64,000 nt of DNA, taken from contig NZ_CM001440.1 in the NCBI RefSeq assembly GCF_000244975.1, forward strand, positions 5,103,498 to 5,167,497, read 5' to 3'. A program made the position numbers and the translations under genes. The notes below the pieces were generated by a model that saw only the letters and a program-made list of their open reading frames with translations, had not been told where the DNA came from and did not search any database. Source of the DNA: Saccharomonospora cyanea NA-134 (lineage in GTDB: Bacteria > Actinomycetota > Actinomycetes > Mycobacteriales > Pseudonocardiaceae). This document shows, piece by piece, positions 16,461-25,258 of the stretch. Numbering within the stretch: the first letter of the stretch is position 1; the number at the start of each line of letters is the position of its first letter.

Positions 16461-16570
16461 TTGCCGAACACGATTGGGAACAGCCTGCCCATCCTCACGC
16501 CACTGAGAGCGTGGCCGCACCATGCTCGGCACCACCACCCTCGACCTCAGGGGATAACAAGCACCGCCAG

Positions 16571-16595
16571 CGAACTTCGAGCACACCGAAGTTCG
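16571..16595. other. 9-bp hairpin after the first cassette
   Basis: CGAACTTCG and CGAAGTTCG are a perfect inverted repeat with a 7-base spacer, about 110 bases after the immunity-like gene and exactly where the truncated NmrA remnant begins. It could be a terminator (no T-run follows) or mark a recombination junction. Confidence 0.4.
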
Positions 16596-16598
16596 TCG

Positions 16599-16904
16599 TG
16601 GGCAGCGGGCGCGGGCCACACCTACGAACTGACCGGGCCCGAAGCCATCAGCCCACGCCTGCAGACCGCAGCGATCGCCGGTGCCCTGGGCGAGGACGTC
16701 ACCTTCGTGGAGCTGACCCGCGAGGAGGCGCACGCCCGCATGGCGCGGTTCATGCCTGACGAAGTCGTCAGCAGCACGCTCGACGTCCTCGGTGCCCCGC
16801 TGCCCGGCGAGCAGGCGGTCAGCCCCGACGTGGAGAAGGTCCTCCACCGACCGGCGAGGCCCTTCGCCGAGTGGGTCTCCCGCAACCTGCCGGCATTCCG
16901 GTGA
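16599..16904 (+). pseudogene. C-terminal remnant of NmrA-type NAD(P)-binding oxidoreductase
   Basis: About 100 residues in frame (HTYELTGPEAISP, VTFVELTREEAHARM, then PARPFAEWVSRN at the end) match the C-terminal third of NmrA/SDR-type NAD(P)-binding proteins, including the substrate-lid segment and the typical FAEWV ending. The N-terminal Rossmann part with the glycine motif is missing and the sequence upstream is unrelated, so the gene is truncated. No start is convincing. The missing part is not elsewhere in the window. It probably marks the edge of an insertion that brought in the neighbouring cassettes. Confidence 0.75.
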
Positions 16905-16978
16905 CGACCGTTCCGGGGCGCACGGAGGGTGACGCGTGCCCAGGAGTTCCGGCCACGGAGGAGGTCGCCCAGACCCCT

Positions 16979-19900
16979 TTACGACGCCGAGGCGCGAGCG
17001 TTGATCTCCGCGAGGCGGACGTGGAGCTGGTTCAGGCGCTCGCTGGGGAACAGCACCTCCGGGCCGGATGGGGCGTGGTCGACGAACGGTGGATCGTAGA
17101 GCGCGCTCGGCTCCATCATCCCGTTGTGGGTGAGGTGGTCGACGATCAGCTTGACGAAGTCGATCTGCTTGGAGCTGAACGTGGTGGCGTCCAGGAACTC
17201 CGAGAGCGCCTCGACGACCGACTCGCGCTCCAACCCGACCAGTGACCGGATGAACGCACCGAGGCCGCGTGCTTCCTCGATGGACCGGCGAAGGGCGGCT
17301 TCGTCGAACTCACCGCTTTCGACCAGGAGGTGTTCCAGCTCCGAGAGGTCGGTTTCGGTCAGGGGACGGTTCCTGCGCAGCTTCTGCAGGGCGAGGTTGT
17401 CGTCGTGCCGGTGCAGGAAGTCGCGCACCTTGGCGTGGAATCGCTCCATGTCGACCTGCGCACCGGCGTCGCTCCGCTCGTACGGCCGTTCGACGACCTC
17501 GCCGTACTCGTCGATGAAGTCCGAGTAGACGGGGTTGCGGTTGGTTCTGTCGATGAGTTTCACCAGTCCGCGCACGCGCCGCCGGACCTCTTCGAGCATC
17601 GCGGGCGTGACGTTGATCCACCAGCGTTCGTCGGTGAGTGATTCGAGCAGTTCGGCCTGTTGTTTCACCGCCGGGATGTTCGTCCGGGTCAGTAGTGATT
17701 CGGCGATCTCCCACACCGTGTCGCGCAGCCGTTCGAAGCCGGGTTCAGCGCGCAGCACGCACAGTTGCAGCCGCAGTGTCAGGTAGTCGAACCGTTTGGC
17801 CTGTTCGTCGTCGTCGCGTTCCGCGCTGGGCAGGCCGGAGAGGTGTTCGGCGATGTCGGCGTGTGCCTGCGCGCCGAGTGAGTCCCAGGCGGCGCGGTCG
17901 GCGTAGCGCTCCACCCAGCGGCGGTGTGGCCGGACCTCGATGTTGCCGACGTTCATGCCGCGCACGATGCGGTGCAGGAGGTCGGCGACGTCTCGCCGGA
18001 GTGGCTCGTCGTCGGGGTCGCCGTCGCTGTCGATGGCGGCGAGCAGCTCCAACCTGGCCTGGAACAACTTCTGTGACAGCGGCACCGGCACGCGGGGTTC
18101 GCTGAGCTGCGGGTTCATGTCGAAGAACTCGAAGTTGCGACAGAAGTCGAAGATGTAGAACTCGGTCTTGGCTTGACCCGGTGCGAACAGGTCGGGTGCC
18201 AGCCGTGTGCCCCGGCCGATCATCTGCCAGAACTTCGTGCGCGAGTGCACGGTCTTGAAGAAGACGAGGTTCACGACTTCGGGCACGTCGATGCCGGTGT
18301 CGAGCATGTCCACCGAGATCGCGATGTGGGGTTCGCGATCGGGGGTGGAGAAGTCGTCGATGATGCTCTGCGCGTGCTTGACATTGTTGGTGATGACTTG
18401 CGCGAACTTACCGCTGTGTTCAGGGTAGATCGCATCGAATCGCTCGGCGATGAAGTTGGCGTGTTTCTGGTTCTTCGCGAAGATGATGGTCTTGCCGAGC
18501 CGGTCACCGCCTGCGACGGTGAGGCCGCAGGTCATCACCATTTCCAGCATCTTGTCGACGGTGTCGCGGTTGAACACCCATGTGCCGACTTCCTCGCCTC
18601 GGATCTCGGTGGGCTTGGCGTCGCCGTCGGGGTCCCATTCCAGCTCGTCCCAGTGGGCCTTCTCTTCCTCGGACAGCTCCGAGTAGCGCAGGCCCCGGGT
18701 CTGGATCTTGAGTGGCACCTCGATCACGCGGTAGGGCACCAGCCATTTTTCCTTGATCGCCCGCTCCAGCGGATAAGCGTCGGTGGGCACGCCACGTTCG
18801 AGGTTGAACAGGCCATAGGTGTCACGGTCGATCTCGTCGCGCGGGGTGGCGGTGAGACCGACGAGCAGCGAGTCGAAGTAACTGAAGATCGACTTGTATT
18901 TGCGGTACACCGAGCGGTGGGCTTCGTCGATGATGACGAGGTCGAAGTAGCCGATGCTGAACCGCCGTTCGTCGCCTTCGTCGGCGTTGAGCATCCCCAG
19001 CATGGTCTGGTAGGTGGAGACGTAGACACGCGCGCCGGTGTCTTCCTTCTCTTCGAGCAGGTTCACCGGGGCGGATTCGGGTAGGTGTGCCTTGAAAACG
19101 TTGGTGGCCTGCTTCACGAGTGCGGTGCGGTCGGCGAGGAACAGCACACGTTTGACCCAGTTGCATCGCAGCAGCACATCCACAAGCGCCACGGTGGTCC
19201 GGGTCTTACCTGCCCCGGTAGCCATGACGACGAGGGCTTTGCGCTGGTTTTCCTTCTCGAATCGTTCGTTGATGCGCCGGATTGCGCAGTGTTGGTAGTC
19301 GCGGTCGACGATATCGCGGTTGATCGTCGCCTCGGCGAGGGGGCGGCGGCTGGTGCGGCGTTGGATGGTCAGCCGCAGCTCGTCCTTGGTGTGGAAGCCC
19401 TGGACTTCGCGGGTCGGGTAGCGCTTGTCGTCCCAGAAGTGGTGCCGGAAACCGTTGGTGTAGTAGATGAGCGGGCGCTGCCCGAAGCGTTCTTCGAGGC
19501 AGTCGGCGTACAGCTTGGCCTGGTGCTTGCCTTCTTCGGGGTCGCGCCGGGCGCGCTTGGCCTCGACGACGGCGAGGGGTTTGCCGTCGTCGTCCCACAG
19601 CACGTAGTCGATGTAGCCGCCGCCGGTGCGCGTGGGCATGCCGGTGACCTCGTACTCGCGGTCTTGCGGCTGGTCGAGCGGCCAGCCCGCTTCGCGCAGC
19701 AGCAGGTCGATGTAGTGGTCGCGGGTGGCGGCTTCGTCGTAGTCGTGTTCGTCGGGTCGCGCCTGATTGGCGCGTTTGGCCTCGGCGACTTCGGCACGAA
19801 GCTGGGCGATCTGAGCGTCGAGGTCGCCGGACTTCCTGCGCTCTTCGGCGAGCGCTTCGTCCTTGGCCTGAAGTTCCGCTTCGAGGCGCTTGAGTTCGTC

Positions 19901-20371
19901 GCGGGTCTTCTTGGCCTGTTCTCGCACAGCGCCGGGCTTGGGCAGCAAGCCGAGGTCGAACATGATGCCGGCGGCGGGTCGGCTGTCGGCGTGACGGGCG
20001 TAGTTGCGGCCGAGCCACACGGCGACCTGGAACAGCTCCCGCACGACAGCCGTGGAATCGCCCTGGCGCACCGGCCGCTTTCCATGCACGGCGTTGTTGC
20101 CCTGCACGCGGATGAGGTTCATCTTGGCCTGCATCTCGGTGCCGACGAGGTCGAGGAAGGCGGATTCGTGCAGCCGGGCCTTGAGGTCGTTGCGGTAAGG
20201 ACGCCCGAGACTGCGTTCGGCCTCGTACAGCCACAACACCACGTGTTCGAGCGTCCGACGCGCGTAGAAGCACGACGTGCGCGGATCGAGAAACGCCAAC
20301 CACTCGGCACGGTTGGCATCCTCGAACAGCTCAGGCCAGTCGACCCGCAAGAAACCGAAGTTGCTCTGCAT
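16979..20371 (-). CDS. hsdR: type I restriction enzyme, R subunit
   Basis: A 1130-residue motor and nuclease subunit of a type I restriction-modification system. In order: a DUF4145-like N-terminal region (about 20-140), a coiled coil (about 155-205), a PD-(D/E)XK nuclease domain with GGYIDYVLWDDDGKPLAVVEAK (Asp and Glu-Ala-Lys catalytic residues), and a superfamily 2 helicase: ATGAGKTRT (Walker A), IIDEAHRS (DEAH), LTATPR, and QMIGRGTRL (motif VI). A C-terminal helical part follows for binding the methylase core. All motifs are intact, so it should cut. Its ATG lies 40 bases after the hsdS stop in an hsdM-hsdS-hsdR order. Confidence 0.95.
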   Translation of the reverse strand: MQSNFGFLRVDWPELFEDANRAEWLAFLDPRTSCFYARRTLEHVVLWLYEAERSLGRPYRNDLKARLHESAFLDLVGTEMQAKMNLIRVQGNNAVHGKRPVRQGDSTAVVRELFQVAVWLGRNYARHADSRPAAGIMFDLGLLPKPGAVREQAKKTRDELKRLEAELQAKDEALAEERRKSGDLDAQIAQLRAEVAEAKRANQARPDEHDYDEAATRDHYIDLLLREAGWPLDQPQDREYEVTGMPTRTGGGYIDYVLWDDDGKPLAVVEAKRARRDPEEGKHQAKLYADCLEERFGQRPLIYYTNGFRHHFWDDKRYPTREVQGFHTKDELRLTIQRRTSRRPLAEATINRDIVDRDYQHCAIRRINERFEKENQRKALVVMATGAGKTRTTVALVDVLLRCNWVKRVLFLADRTALVKQATNVFKAHLPESAPVNLLEEKEDTGARVYVSTYQTMLGMLNADEGDERRFSIGYFDLVIIDEAHRSVYRKYKSIFSYFDSLLVGLTATPRDEIDRDTYGLFNLERGVPTDAYPLERAIKEKWLVPYRVIEVPLKIQTRGLRYSELSEEEKAHWDELEWDPDGDAKPTEIRGEEVGTWVFNRDTVDKMLEMVMTCGLTVAGGDRLGKTIIFAKNQKHANFIAERFDAIYPEHSGKFAQVITNNVKHAQSIIDDFSTPDREPHIAISVDMLDTGIDVPEVVNLVFFKTVHSRTKFWQMIGRGTRLAPDLFAPGQAKTEFYIFDFCRNFEFFDMNPQLSEPRVPVPLSQKLFQARLELLAAIDSDGDPDDEPLRRDVADLLHRIVRGMNVGNIEVRPHRRWVERYADRAAWDSLGAQAHADIAEHLSGLPSAERDDDEQAKRFDYLTLRLQLCVLRAEPGFERLRDTVWEIAESLLTRTNIPAVKQQAELLESLTDERWWINVTPAMLEEVRRRVRGLVKLIDRTNRNPVYSDFIDEYGEVVERPYERSDAGAQVDMERFHAKVRDFLHRHDDNLALQKLRRNRPLTETDLSELEHLLVESGEFDEAALRRSIEEARGLGAFIRSLVGLERESVVEALSEFLDATTFSSKQIDFVKLIVDHLTHNGMMEPSALYDPPFVDHAPSGPEVLFPSERLNQLHVRLAEINARASAS

Positions 20372-20411
20372 GAAACACGCTCCCCCAGTGACAGCGCAGC
20401 CCTAGATCATC

Positions 20412-21584
20412 TCATAACTCACCACGGAACGCACGATCCTGCAACGACGCGAAGAGCGCATCGAGCTCGGCGAGGTGCGCGCGTTGGGACTCCTTCATCC
20501 GCTCGATGGCCTCGACCCGGCGGGCGAACTCGTGTTGGAGGTCGAGGGGGGGGAGAGGGAACTGAAACTCCCTAACATCACGCTGATTGATGCTCGCCTG
20601 ATTAATGGCCTGCTTCGCACTTTGGACAATATACCGTTGCGCATATCTACTACTGAGCACCTGTGCAGCATATCTCGGCAAGAGGCGAGCCGAATCAACA
20701 CGAAACCTCATCATATTAGATTCAAATAACAAAGGCTCAGATATTGCAGGTATCAATACACTCTTCCCAAGATGCTCAATACTGTTTACACGATTCAAGA
20801 CTATATCTTCATTCCTCAATCCATACAGGGCTACCTCATCCTCCGACGCATCCACCCTCTTCAGCAATTCGAGTCCGCCAATCGCACCCGACCGGAAGGA
20901 ATCTATGCGCAAAATACGCACCCCGCGACCATAGCTGCTAGACGGTTTATACAACCCGTTTTGGGGCCCCTCGACCAAGAGGTCCCCGAGCCGCACCACG
21001 GGCCAAGATCGCGGATTGCAGCCAGGATCTCCAACCATATCGAGGAACACGGAATCGATCAGCTCGTCGAGCTCGGCGAGCGTTTCGCGACGCTTGGCGC
21101 GCAGCGCATCAGCCTGATCGAGCACGGCAGTAATACGCCGCTGCTCAGACAACGAAGGAAGTGGTACTTGCATCCTCCCGAGCATTGCCTGACTCAAACG
21201 AGGGAGGCTAGCACCCGTAGCAAGCGAACTAGCAATTTTTATGACCGATGGCTGACGCAAATAGAACAAAAGGTAATCACGCAGCACCTTAGGACCTGGT
21301 TTAATCGGGAGAATATCTGTACTGCATACGCCAGAGAAGTCCGGACGTGCAATTTTTGCCAAGTACGGCCGCAGCTTCCCGTACAGAATATGCTCACCGG
21401 AAAATGCAAGCTTAGCGCTTGCTAGCTCGCCCTCTTCAACCGATTTTACACCAACGAGCGCGCCTCCCGGTTGGATATTCTCAAGGCCGACGTACTTTGT
21501 TCCATTTTTTATGGACTCAGCGGATACGACCTGACGCTCAATCGTCGCAATATCGCCGACTGCGACGATCTTCCAATCACTCAT
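20412..21584 (-). CDS. hsdS: type I restriction-modification specificity subunit
   Basis: A 390-residue DNA-recognition subunit with two target-recognition domains. TRD1 (about 1-145) and TRD2 (about 190-335) are each followed by a conserved helical spacer (SEQRRITAVLDQADALRAKRRET and the LDLQHEFARRVEAIERMKESQ segment), giving the two half-sites of a bipartite recognition sequence, which cannot be read from the sequence. Base composition in the TRDs is visibly more AT-rich than the surroundings (around 20560-21400), which is common for horizontally exchanged specificity domains. Its ATG overlaps the hsdM stop by 4 bases. Confidence 0.93.
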   Translation of the reverse strand: MSDWKIVAVGDIATIERQVVSAESIKNGTKYVGLENIQPGGALVGVKSVEEGELASAKLAFSGEHILYGKLRPYLAKIARPDFSGVCSTDILPIKPGPKVLRDYLLFYLRQPSVIKIASSLATGASLPRLSQAMLGRMQVPLPSLSEQRRITAVLDQADALRAKRRETLAELDELIDSVFLDMVGDPGCNPRSWPVVRLGDLLVEGPQNGLYKPSSSYGRGVRILRIDSFRSGAIGGLELLKRVDASEDEVALYGLRNEDIVLNRVNSIEHLGKSVLIPAISEPLLFESNMMRFRVDSARLLPRYAAQVLSSRYAQRYIVQSAKQAINQASINQRDVREFQFPLPPLDLQHEFARRVEAIERMKESQRAHLAELDALFASLQDRAFRGEL

Positions 21585-23176
21585 CCCAGCATTCCCCGCA
21601 GTTCGGTGATTCCGTCGTGGATCTCCTTCTCCAGCCGCTCCAGCTCATCGAGGATTTCCCTCGGCGGTCGGTGTTCGACCTGCTCGTACTCGATTTCCTT
21701 GTAGCGGTTGATGCTGAGGTCGTAGTCCTGTTCGGCGATCTCGTCCTTGGGGACGCAGAAGCTCTGTGCGGTACGGGGTCGCTCGCGTTCGCTGCCGTCT
21801 CGTTCCCGCCAGCGGGCCACCACGTCGGGCAGGTTGTTCTTCGCGTGTTCCTCGTCGGTCAGCGACTCCGCAGGAACCGGGCCGAGCTTGGCCTCGTCGA
21901 GCAGCGGCGCACGCTTGTCGTCCAGGCTCAAGCCATCTGCGGTGATGTCGTAGAACCACACATGGTCGGTGCCGCCGACGCCGGTCTTGGTGAAGAGCAG
22001 GATCGCCGTCGACACTCCCGAATAGGGCTTGAACACACCGCTGGGAAGCTTCACCACCGCGTCGAGCTTGTGGTCCTCGACCAGGGACTTCCGCAGCGTC
22101 TTGTGGGCCTTGGTGGAGCCGAACAACACACCGTCGGGCACGATCACGGCAGCTCGCCCGCCGACTCTGAGTAGCCGCAGGAACAGCGCCAGGAACAGCA
22201 ACTCCGTCTTCTTGGTTTTGACGATCCGCTGAAGGTCTTTTGCCGTGGTTTCATAGTCCAAATTCCCCGCGAACGGCGGATTGGCAAGAATGAGTGAGTA
22301 CTGCTCGGCCTCGTCGGCGGAATCCTGCGCGAGCGAATCGCGGTGACGCACATCTGGGTTCTCCACGCCGTGCAACAGCATGTTCATGCTGCCGATGCGG
22401 AGCATGGTGCTGTCGAAGTCGAAGCCGTGGAACATGTCCCAGTTGAAGTGTTCGCGCGCCCTCTTGTCGTGCCAGAGGCCGGGATCGTTCTCGCGCAGGT
22501 ACTCAGCCGCGCCCACGAGGAATCCGCAGGTACCCGAAGCCGGGTCGCAGATCATGTCGTCGCGGGTGGGCTCGGTGAGCTCCACCATGAGGCGGATGAT
22601 GTGGCGCGGGGTGCGGAACTGACCGTTCTGCCCAGCACTGGCGATCTTGCTGAGCATGTACTCGTAGATATCGCCCTTGGTGTCCCGGTTGTCCATGTCG
22701 ATGCCGTCGAGCAGACCCACGACCTTGGACAACAGTCCTGGCGTCGGAATGGTGAACCGGGCATCCCGCATGTGATCGGCATAGGTGGACTCATCACCTG
22801 ACTGCTTGCCGCCGAGCGTCTGCAGGAACGGGAAGGCGTGGTCGGCCATCACCGCGTACATCTCGCGCGGCTCCATGTTGCGGAGGTTCGTCCAGCGGAG
22901 GTCCTCGTACGGTCGGCCCTTGGGGTCGTTGCCGATCGGGAACATGCGACGCCGCATCGGCTCGCCCGTGCGTTCGGCGCGGTTCAGCTCCCGCGTGTGT
23001 AATTCATCGAGCCGCTTGAGGAACAGCAGGTAGGTGAGCTGCTCCATCACCTCAAGCGGATTGGCGATACCCCCTGACCAGAACGCGTCCCAAATCCGAT
23101 CGATCTTGCTCTTGAGGTCACCTGTGATCACGTGGGTTCCGTCCTCGCCGATAGCTCTTGCGATGTAGTCGTGCAC
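21581..23176 (-). CDS. hsdM: type I restriction-modification methylase subunit
   Basis: A 531-residue N6-adenine DNA methyltransferase subunit. The helical HsdM_N domain (about 10-150) leads to the AdoMet-binding domain with motif I DPASGTCGFLV and catalytic motif IV NPPF. It works with HsdS to methylate both strands of the recognition site and protects host DNA. GTG 23176 is the start used. It is first in the three-gene operon, and the promoter must lie in the space shared with the leftward-facing leader of the second toxin cassette (23177-23362), so the R-M operon and that cassette are divergent. Confidence 0.94.
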   Translation of the reverse strand: MHDYIARAIGEDGTHVITGDLKSKIDRIWDAFWSGGIANPLEVMEQLTYLLFLKRLDELHTRELNRAERTGEPMRRRMFPIGNDPKGRPYEDLRWTNLRNMEPREMYAVMADHAFPFLQTLGGKQSGDESTYADHMRDARFTIPTPGLLSKVVGLLDGIDMDNRDTKGDIYEYMLSKIASAGQNGQFRTPRHIIRLMVELTEPTRDDMICDPASGTCGFLVGAAEYLRENDPGLWHDKRAREHFNWDMFHGFDFDSTMLRIGSMNMLLHGVENPDVRHRDSLAQDSADEAEQYSLILANPPFAGNLDYETTAKDLQRIVKTKKTELLFLALFLRLLRVGGRAAVIVPDGVLFGSTKAHKTLRKSLVEDHKLDAVVKLPSGVFKPYSGVSTAILLFTKTGVGGTDHVWFYDITADGLSLDDKRAPLLDEAKLGPVPAESLTDEEHAKNNLPDVVARWRERDGSERERPRTAQSFCVPKDEIAEQDYDLSINRYKEIEYEQVEHRPPREILDELERLEKEIHDGITELRGMLG

Positions 23177-23250
23177 CGACGACCGCCCGTTACGCTAGGC
23201 CACCGCAGGAACGGGCCGGAGCAGGGCGTGGGCTCCGCTTTCCCGTCTAC

Positions 23251-23362
23251 GCACGGTGAACGGCCGTCCATGCACCCGTAAGAGTGACGGTGTTGTGAGG
23301 ACCGGACCAACCGGGCAGCTCGATGCGAAGATCGCCGCGCATTCGAGCATCTGGGGGACTCC
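23251..23362 (+). repeat. upstream direct repeat, copy 2 (toxin cassette leader)
   Basis: Second copy of the cassette leader; 23318-23357 is identical over 40 bases to 15353-15392. The two repeats are in the same orientation, with hsdRSM and the NmrA remnant between them, about 8 kb apart. Confidence 0.85.
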
Positions 23363-24073
23363 ATGTCGGTCAGCGACCTGGCTGCTGCGGTCGATCGTGC
23401 GCGGGCGGCACTACCGCCGCCCGCATTGCGGGAAGCGGACGGCTGTCTGGAGGAGGCCGCGAACGTGCTGGCAGTTGTCTCCACTGGCAGCGCCGCGCCT
23501 GAACTGGTTGAGGCCGTCGAGGGGCTGCTGCGAGCGCGGGAAGGGCTTGCCCAGGTTCAACAAACGTGCAGTGCGCTCAGCGAGGTTCTTGGGCAGTATT
23601 TGACTGGGATCGGAGTCAGATCGTCAGGAGCCGGGGCTTCATCGACGATCCGGCCCTTCCCCTCCGCGCCACCCCCAAAGCTCACCTCAGCGCCTGATCC
23701 GGCGTTGATCGCCGAGGTCCAGCGCCAAGGCCACAAGATCAGTCCGGAGCGGGTGGTGCGGATCGCCAGACTCCCGGACGACAGGATCGTGTGGTTGGAG
23801 GAGGGAAACGAAGATAGCGGCCTGGCGCATATCGAAGCTGCGCACGCCTCACATTTCGAACGCTACGGTATCGCGAAGAGCGATATCGTCAATGTAGTCT
23901 TCGACGCGCTAACCAGAGGAATTTACCAGGGCGTGAGCGGCTCCAATAGAAACGTTTACGAAATTTCGTACAGAGGGAAATCCAGGAGGATTGCTGTCAC
24001 CGTAGGAAACAATGGATACATTGTCGGAGCCAACCCTGTCAGAATAAAAAGGGAGCCAAAACAGAAGCCATGA
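23363..24073 (+). CDS. putative polymorphic toxin, copy 2
   Basis: A 236-residue paralogue of the protein at 15397, aligned gap-free over 227 residues. The shared core is MSVSDLAAAVDRAR at the start, the linker, ALIAEVQRQGHKISPERVV and WLEEG; the C-terminal effector domain has diverged but keeps GLAHI, His161, VYEISY, RRIAVTV and NGYIVGANP, the residues most likely to form the active site or core. Its last 80 residues are encoded by more AT-rich DNA than its first 150, as expected if C-terminal modules are swapped. It overlaps the immunity-like gene by 4 bases (ATGA). Confidence 0.6.
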   Translation: MSVSDLAAAVDRARAALPPPALREADGCLEEAANVLAVVSTGSAAPELVEAVEGLLRAREGLAQVQQTCSALSEVLGQYLTGIGVRSSGAGASSTIRPFPSAPPPKLTSAPDPALIAEVQRQGHKISPERVVRIARLPDDRIVWLEEGNEDSGLAHIEAAHASHFERYGIAKSDIVNVVFDALTRGIYQGVSGSNRNVYEISYRGKSRRIAVTVGNNGYIVGANPVRIKREPKQKP

Positions 24074-24420
24074 GCCACTCGCGCAAAGCCACCGAAATAA
24101 CCGTAATGTTCGACTGGGGAACGGGCCCTTTCTGGGTCACAACGGAAGACGATCCCTTACCTGACGAATACAGCACCGATGAGATCAATGATGTCGTTTC
24201 GGTCAGCGAAAACCTCGTCAGATCGTTTGCTGAGTGGAACAACAGGATGCAACGCACTTTCGACGCCGACAATCCAGCGTCCTCCGGGTTTGCCGATCCC
24301 GAGAAAAAGCAACGCTGGATAGAAGACGGCAGAGAGTTGACTCGCAGGTTGAAGAGCGAAGTCCCAGGAGTTCGCGTGGAATATCGCCCACCAGGGAATC
24401 CGACAGAGACATTCGACTAG
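24070..24420 (+). CDS. putative immunity protein, copy 2
   Basis: A 116-residue soluble acidic protein, homologous to the product at 16098 (FDWGTGPFWV, YSTDEI, FADPEKKQRWIEDGREL, then VEYRPP). The ATGA overlap with its toxin partner ensures joint translation. Divergence from copy 1 parallels the divergence of the two effector domains, which is what specific toxin-immunity pairs show. Confidence 0.6.
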   Translation: MSHSRKATEITVMFDWGTGPFWVTTEDDPLPDEYSTDEINDVVSVSENLVRSFAEWNNRMQRTFDADNPASSGFADPEKKQRWIEDGRELTRRLKSEVPGVRVEYRPPGNPTETFD

Positions 24421-24555
24421 GCCACAGGAAAACTGGAAACCTCCCTGATGGAACTCTCGACCCCAAAACACCTGGAAACGGCCGTGTTCCAATTATCGCA
24501 ACCGCAACGTGATAGGATTCGGCCCTTACTCGGCACAAAAGAAGCCTAGGCCGTC

Positions 24556-24914
24556 ATGATTGACAACAACGACCAGGTAGTTCGGGCAAGAATTCGCTTC
24601 GACTGGAGCATGGGACCATTCTGGGTGCAGTTCTCCGGCGACCCCATGTTCCATGACTACGACACCGAAGAGATTTTGGAGGTTCTCACGCTCAGCAAAG
24701 AAATACTGAGCGACATCGAGCGCTGGGACCTCGCATGCAGGATACCTTCGACCACGAAGAAGGCCGAAACTCGGGGATAGCGGACCTAGCCGAGCAGGAG
24801 AAGTGGGTAGAGGACGGTAGAGCCCTCGCGGTACGCCTGAAGCGAGAGGTGGGGTCGGCCATCGCTGTGGAGTACTCCCCCTTTGGTGACACAGCCGAAG
24901 AGATCGACGCGTAG
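24556..24914 (+). pseudogene. third immunity-like gene, frameshifted
   Basis: Starts normally at ATG 24556 (IDNNDQVVRARIRFDWSMGPFWVQ, split here by related motifs) and matches the two immunity-like proteins up to SDIERWDLA at about 24733. It then reads out of frame to a stop at 24780. In the +1 frame from 24735 the match resumes with MQDTFDHEEG, EKWVEDGRAL, LKREVGSAIAVEYSP and ends at TAG 24914. A one-base indel therefore breaks the gene. No toxin gene precedes it, so it is an orphan immunity remnant. Confidence 0.75.
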
Positions 24915-25004
24915 AACCTGCGTTTCAGCGTCCATGCCCGGTAAGACACCTGTGCCGAGTGCGGCAAGTGCGCCGGTGGGCTCAGGGCTCACAGAGAGCG
25001 GGAA

Positions 25005-25047
25005 CAAAACGGTCACGTCCCCGCGACTGCTCCGGGAACGTGACCGT
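25005..25047 (-). terminator. intrinsic terminator of the DUF397 gene
   Basis: ACGGTCACGT and ACGTGACCGT pair over 10 bp, with CCCG/CGGG pairs inside. On the minus strand the stem is followed by TTTTGTT, 20 bases beyond the DUF397 stop codon. Confidence 0.8.
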
Positions 25048-25066
25048 CCAGACGTCGAAAGGTCCG

Positions 25067-25258
25067 TCAGAGGTCGAACTCGCCCGCCTTCACGCCCGCG
25101 ACGAACGCGCGCCACTCGCTGTCGGTGTAGGCGACCGAACCCTCGTCGGGGCGCTTGGAGTTACGCACCTCCACGCCCCCCTCGATACGGCGGAACTCGA
25201 CGCAGTCGCCCTGGTTGCCGCTGAAACTCGACTTGCGCCACTGGCCGTCTGTGCTCAT
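25067..25258 (-). CDS. DUF397 protein
   Basis: A 63-residue member of DUF397, with the standard start WRKSSFSGNQGDCVEF and the ending WRAFVAGVKAGEFD. DUF397 genes are almost always paired with an XRE/DUF5753 regulator in actinomycetes, and some pairs behave as small regulatory or toxin-antitoxin-like modules that influence development. The start ATG 25258 overlaps the stop of the XRE gene by 4 bases. Confidence 0.92.
   Translation of the reverse strand: MSTDGQWRKSSFSGNQGDCVEFRRIEGGVEVRNSKRPDEGSVAYTDSEWRAFVAGVKAGEFDL

Noticed and set aside
16461-16598. Upstream part of the frame holding the NmrA remnant taken as its true N-terminus
   Set aside because: It is His/Pro/Arg-rich and unrelated to the NmrA family, and includes the inverted repeat; the coding resemblance begins only after about 16599.
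15279-25067. Island borders defined by an integrase or transposon
   Set aside because: No integrase, transposase or terminal inverted repeats were seen; only the duplicated cassettes and truncated genes mark the region.
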